Part shown: piece after piece, positions 11,301 through 12,904 of the stretch
Position numbering within the stretch: the stretch's first letter is position 1
Layout of the letters: the number at the start of each line of letters is the position of its first letter
NCBI GenBank assembly: GCA_017632555.1
Contig: JAGBRF010000121.1
Coordinates: 1-12,904 of the forward strand
Direction: 5' to 3'
DNA: 12,904 nucleotides
Source of the DNA: Alphaproteobacteria bacterium
GTDB taxonomy: Bacteria > Pseudomonadota > Alphaproteobacteria > RF32 > UBA3637
The notes under the pieces: generated by a model
What the model saw: the letters and a program-made list of their open reading frames with translations, nothing else
What the model was told of the DNA's origin: nothing
Databases searched by the model: none
Program-made: the position numbers and the translations under genes

Positions 11301-12904
11301 ATGGTATATAACGGGCAAGATAATGGCATTTTCAGAGCCATATATACTTCAGATGGGAAAAAAGCAGAATCAGCTGCTGATTTTGCGACCGCTGCTAGCA
11401 TGGCTGAGTTGTTTAAAAACGCCAAAACTGATGATGAACGAAAAAAACTTTTTAACGGATCCCCAGAGGGTTTTTTGGGTGAACTGAAAATTAATCCGGA
11501 AGCGGATTTTAAGGGCGCAGATGCCGCAAATTTATTGGCTGATTACCATGCTTTGAAACAGGATAACGGACGCAATCCGATATCATCACTTCAAGAGGAC
11601 GTTGTTTTGGCTTTTGATTCGATAAATACAACTCCGGAAAGTAACGAAGCAAAATATTTGTTGGAAAAGAAGGCAAGGGAAAAATATGACACGTATAACT
11701 TGGCTTCTTTGACAACAAAACAACTTAATGAATTCTTGGCAAGTAAGGATATAGAAGCTATTGAAAATAGCACAAGTGTTACCGATAGGGATGCGGAAGC
11801 AAGAAAGTTTTTAAAAAAGATTAGAGAAGCTTTTGCTAAACGAGATAAATTGAACAGAGCTATTGAATTAAGAAATGGTCGGATAGAACGTCTTTGGAAC
11901 GCAATTGAACCAATGGCGGTTCAAAATGCGAATAAGATATTGAAAACGGATAGCGTTGTATCGCTTCGGGTTAAACAACCGGAACAGGCTCCGACACAAA
12001 CGGTAACAGCCGAACAAACGGCTGATCCGAATGCTCAAACAGTTACGGCGCAACCGTTAGATCCGGCAAATACACCCAACGTGCAACAACAAAATCCCAA
12101 TGATCCGGGACAAACGGTTCAAGGTCAACAAACACAACAACCGGGACAAACGGTTCAAGGACAACAAACACAACAACCGGGACAAACGGTGCAGGGGCAA
12201 CAAGTGCCACAACCGGTAGTGACGGCACAAACACAGTTGGCTCCACCGCCACCCAATATAACCGTTTCACACAAAGATTTTGCAAAAGGTTTCAAAATGA
12301 GTAATGAAGCCAAAGAAGCAGTTGCTGATAAAAATAAGCAATTTTCTTTGTGGAGTATTATGGAACAATTTGCCAGTGCAAAAACACCGGAAGACGCTTT
12401 CCAAAGCTTGCTTATCAACGCCTTGTTGTACTTGCCGAATAAAGTGGCTTGGGGTTTGGATATGATGGTCGCCAGAAAGCGCGAAAAGAACCGTTATATC
12501 AAAGAACAAATCGAACGGCATGATGATGCTGTGGCCGCCAGTAAAGGAATGGGCGCACCGGAACGTTTGGCCACAATTCACAAAGAAATGGCTCAAACTT
12601 TCGGTAACTTGCCCGAAGCAGCGGCTTTGTTAAGAAAAGAGCACCCGGAATTGGTGGATGATTTGGGTTTACAATTCAATAAAGACGGAACTTTGATTGG
12701 TGAACCTTCCAAAAAGGATTTGGAAACAATCAGAAAACGTATTTTGCAGAAAAATTACTTCGAAACTTACGGTCATATGCCGACAAATGAAAAGTTAAAG
12801 TATTTGCAAGAAGAATCTAAACGGTTACAAAAGATTGGTGCTTATCACAATATGGGTGTGAATATGATGGCTAATGCCGCTCTGGCACAACAACCGGCAC
12901 CGCA
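11301..12904 (+). CDS. Large protein with Pro/Gln/Thr repeat linker, unknown function (3' end beyond window)
   Basis: The frame is open from the ATG at 11301 (AAGGAGA seven bases upstream) to the window edge, 534 codons without a stop. Not recognised. Residues 1-215 are charged and mainly helical (for example KKAREKYDTYNL and following), with no signal peptide. Residues about 225-320 are low complexity, rich in Gln, Pro, Thr and Val. They include three 12-residue repeats of PGQTVQGQQTQQ type (269-304) and end in a P-P-P-P-N turn. A second helical domain follows from about 325, with an amphipathic hydrophobic stretch FQSLLINALLYLP near 372-384 and a highly charged remainder; no clear transmembrane helix is seen. 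Two folded parts joined by a disordered Gln/Pro linker, encoded beside a secretion-type locus, could be an effector, a scaffold or a structural protein. The sequence does not decide. The C-terminus, where a T4SS signal might lie, is not in the window. Confidence 0.82.
   Translation, partial: MVYNGQDNGIFRAIYTSDGKKAESAADFATAASMAELFKNAKTDDERKKLFNGSPEGFLGELKINPEADFKGADAANLLADYHALKQDNGRNPISSLQEDVVLAFDSINTTPESNEAKYLLEKKAREKYDTYNLASLTTKQLNEFLASKDIEAIENSTSVTDRDAEARKFLKKIREAFAKRDKLNRAIELRNGRIERLWNAIEPMAVQNANKILKTDSVVSLRVKQPEQAPTQTVTAEQTADPNAQTVTAQPLDPANTPNVQQQNPNDPGQTVQGQQTQQPGQTVQGQQTQQPGQTVQGQQVPQPVVTAQTQLAPPPPNITVSHKDFAKGFKMSNEAKEAVADKNKQFSLWSIMEQFASAKTPEDAFQSLLINALLYLPNKVAWGLDMMVARKREKNRYIKEQIERHDDAVAASKGMGAPERLATIHKEMAQTFGNLPEAAALLRKEHPELVDDLGLQFNKDGTLIGEPSKKDLETIRKRILQKNYFETYGHMPTNEKLKYLQEESKRLQKIGAYHNMGVNMMANAALAQQPAP
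12105..12212 (+). repeat. Three tandem 36-base repeats encoding PGQTVQGQQTQQ
   Basis: Copies at 12105-12140 and 12141-12176 differ at one base (GGT versus GGA). The third, 12177-12212, has drifted and encodes PGQTVQGQQVPQ. Near-identity of the first two at the DNA level indicates recent in-frame duplication. Copy number probably varies between strains. Confidence 0.9.

Noticed and set aside
12043..12596. Three minus-strand open frames, some rich in Cys or Val/Pro
   Set aside because: They lie opposite the long open plus-strand gene, coincide with its Gln/Pro repeat, and lack ribosome sites.

Overview
The window is a dense bacterial accessory or secretion-system locus with ten protein genes, no RNA genes and no recognisable transposon or CRISPR array. 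Eight genes lie on the minus strand and two on the plus strand. All three stop codons end genes here, so the code is the standard bacterial one. Signal peptides, lipoboxes and a secretin-like lipoprotein indicate a Gram-negative. AT-rich composition, multiple VirB6-like paralogs and many unrecognised proteins resemble low-GC Alphaproteobacteria (Rickettsiales-like or gut-associated reduced lineages). That assignment is inference.

Right-hand minus-strand operon (10467 down to 4230): three polytopic membrane proteins share the core of the VirB6/TrbL family, the inner-membrane channel component of type IV secretion systems (T4SS). A fourth gene, for a one-pass protein with a Gly/Thr-rich repeat tail, lies between the first and second. 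Gaps are 22, 29 and 1 bases. All three VirB6-like proteins carry a Cys-aromatic-X-Cys motif before the first core membrane helix. The last one has a long, strongly basic amphipathic tail.

Left-hand minus-strand operon (4069 down to the window edge): an extended -10 promoter precedes a transcriptional regulator with two helix-turn-helix domains and a degenerate LexA/CI-like C-terminal domain. Next come two unrecognised cytoplasmic proteins and a lipoprotein with a secretin N0/STN-like domain, cut off by the window edge.

Plus strand (10584 onward): an unrecognised 215-residue helical protein, then a large open-ended protein with a Pro/Gln/Thr linker made partly of perfect 12-residue repeats.

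The right-hand operon and the plus-strand genes diverge from one short region whose 8-base inverted repeat (TTATAGAC...GTCTATAA) builds two overlapping, face-to-face promoters. In each, the -10 box overlaps the opposing -35 box. The same TTATAGAC element forms the -35 region of a third promoter before the last gene. This suggests coordinated expression of the membrane complex and the plus-strand proteins. The neighbouring regulator is a reasonable but unproven controller. No T4SS ATPase (VirB4, VirB11, VirD4) or other core subunit is visible here.
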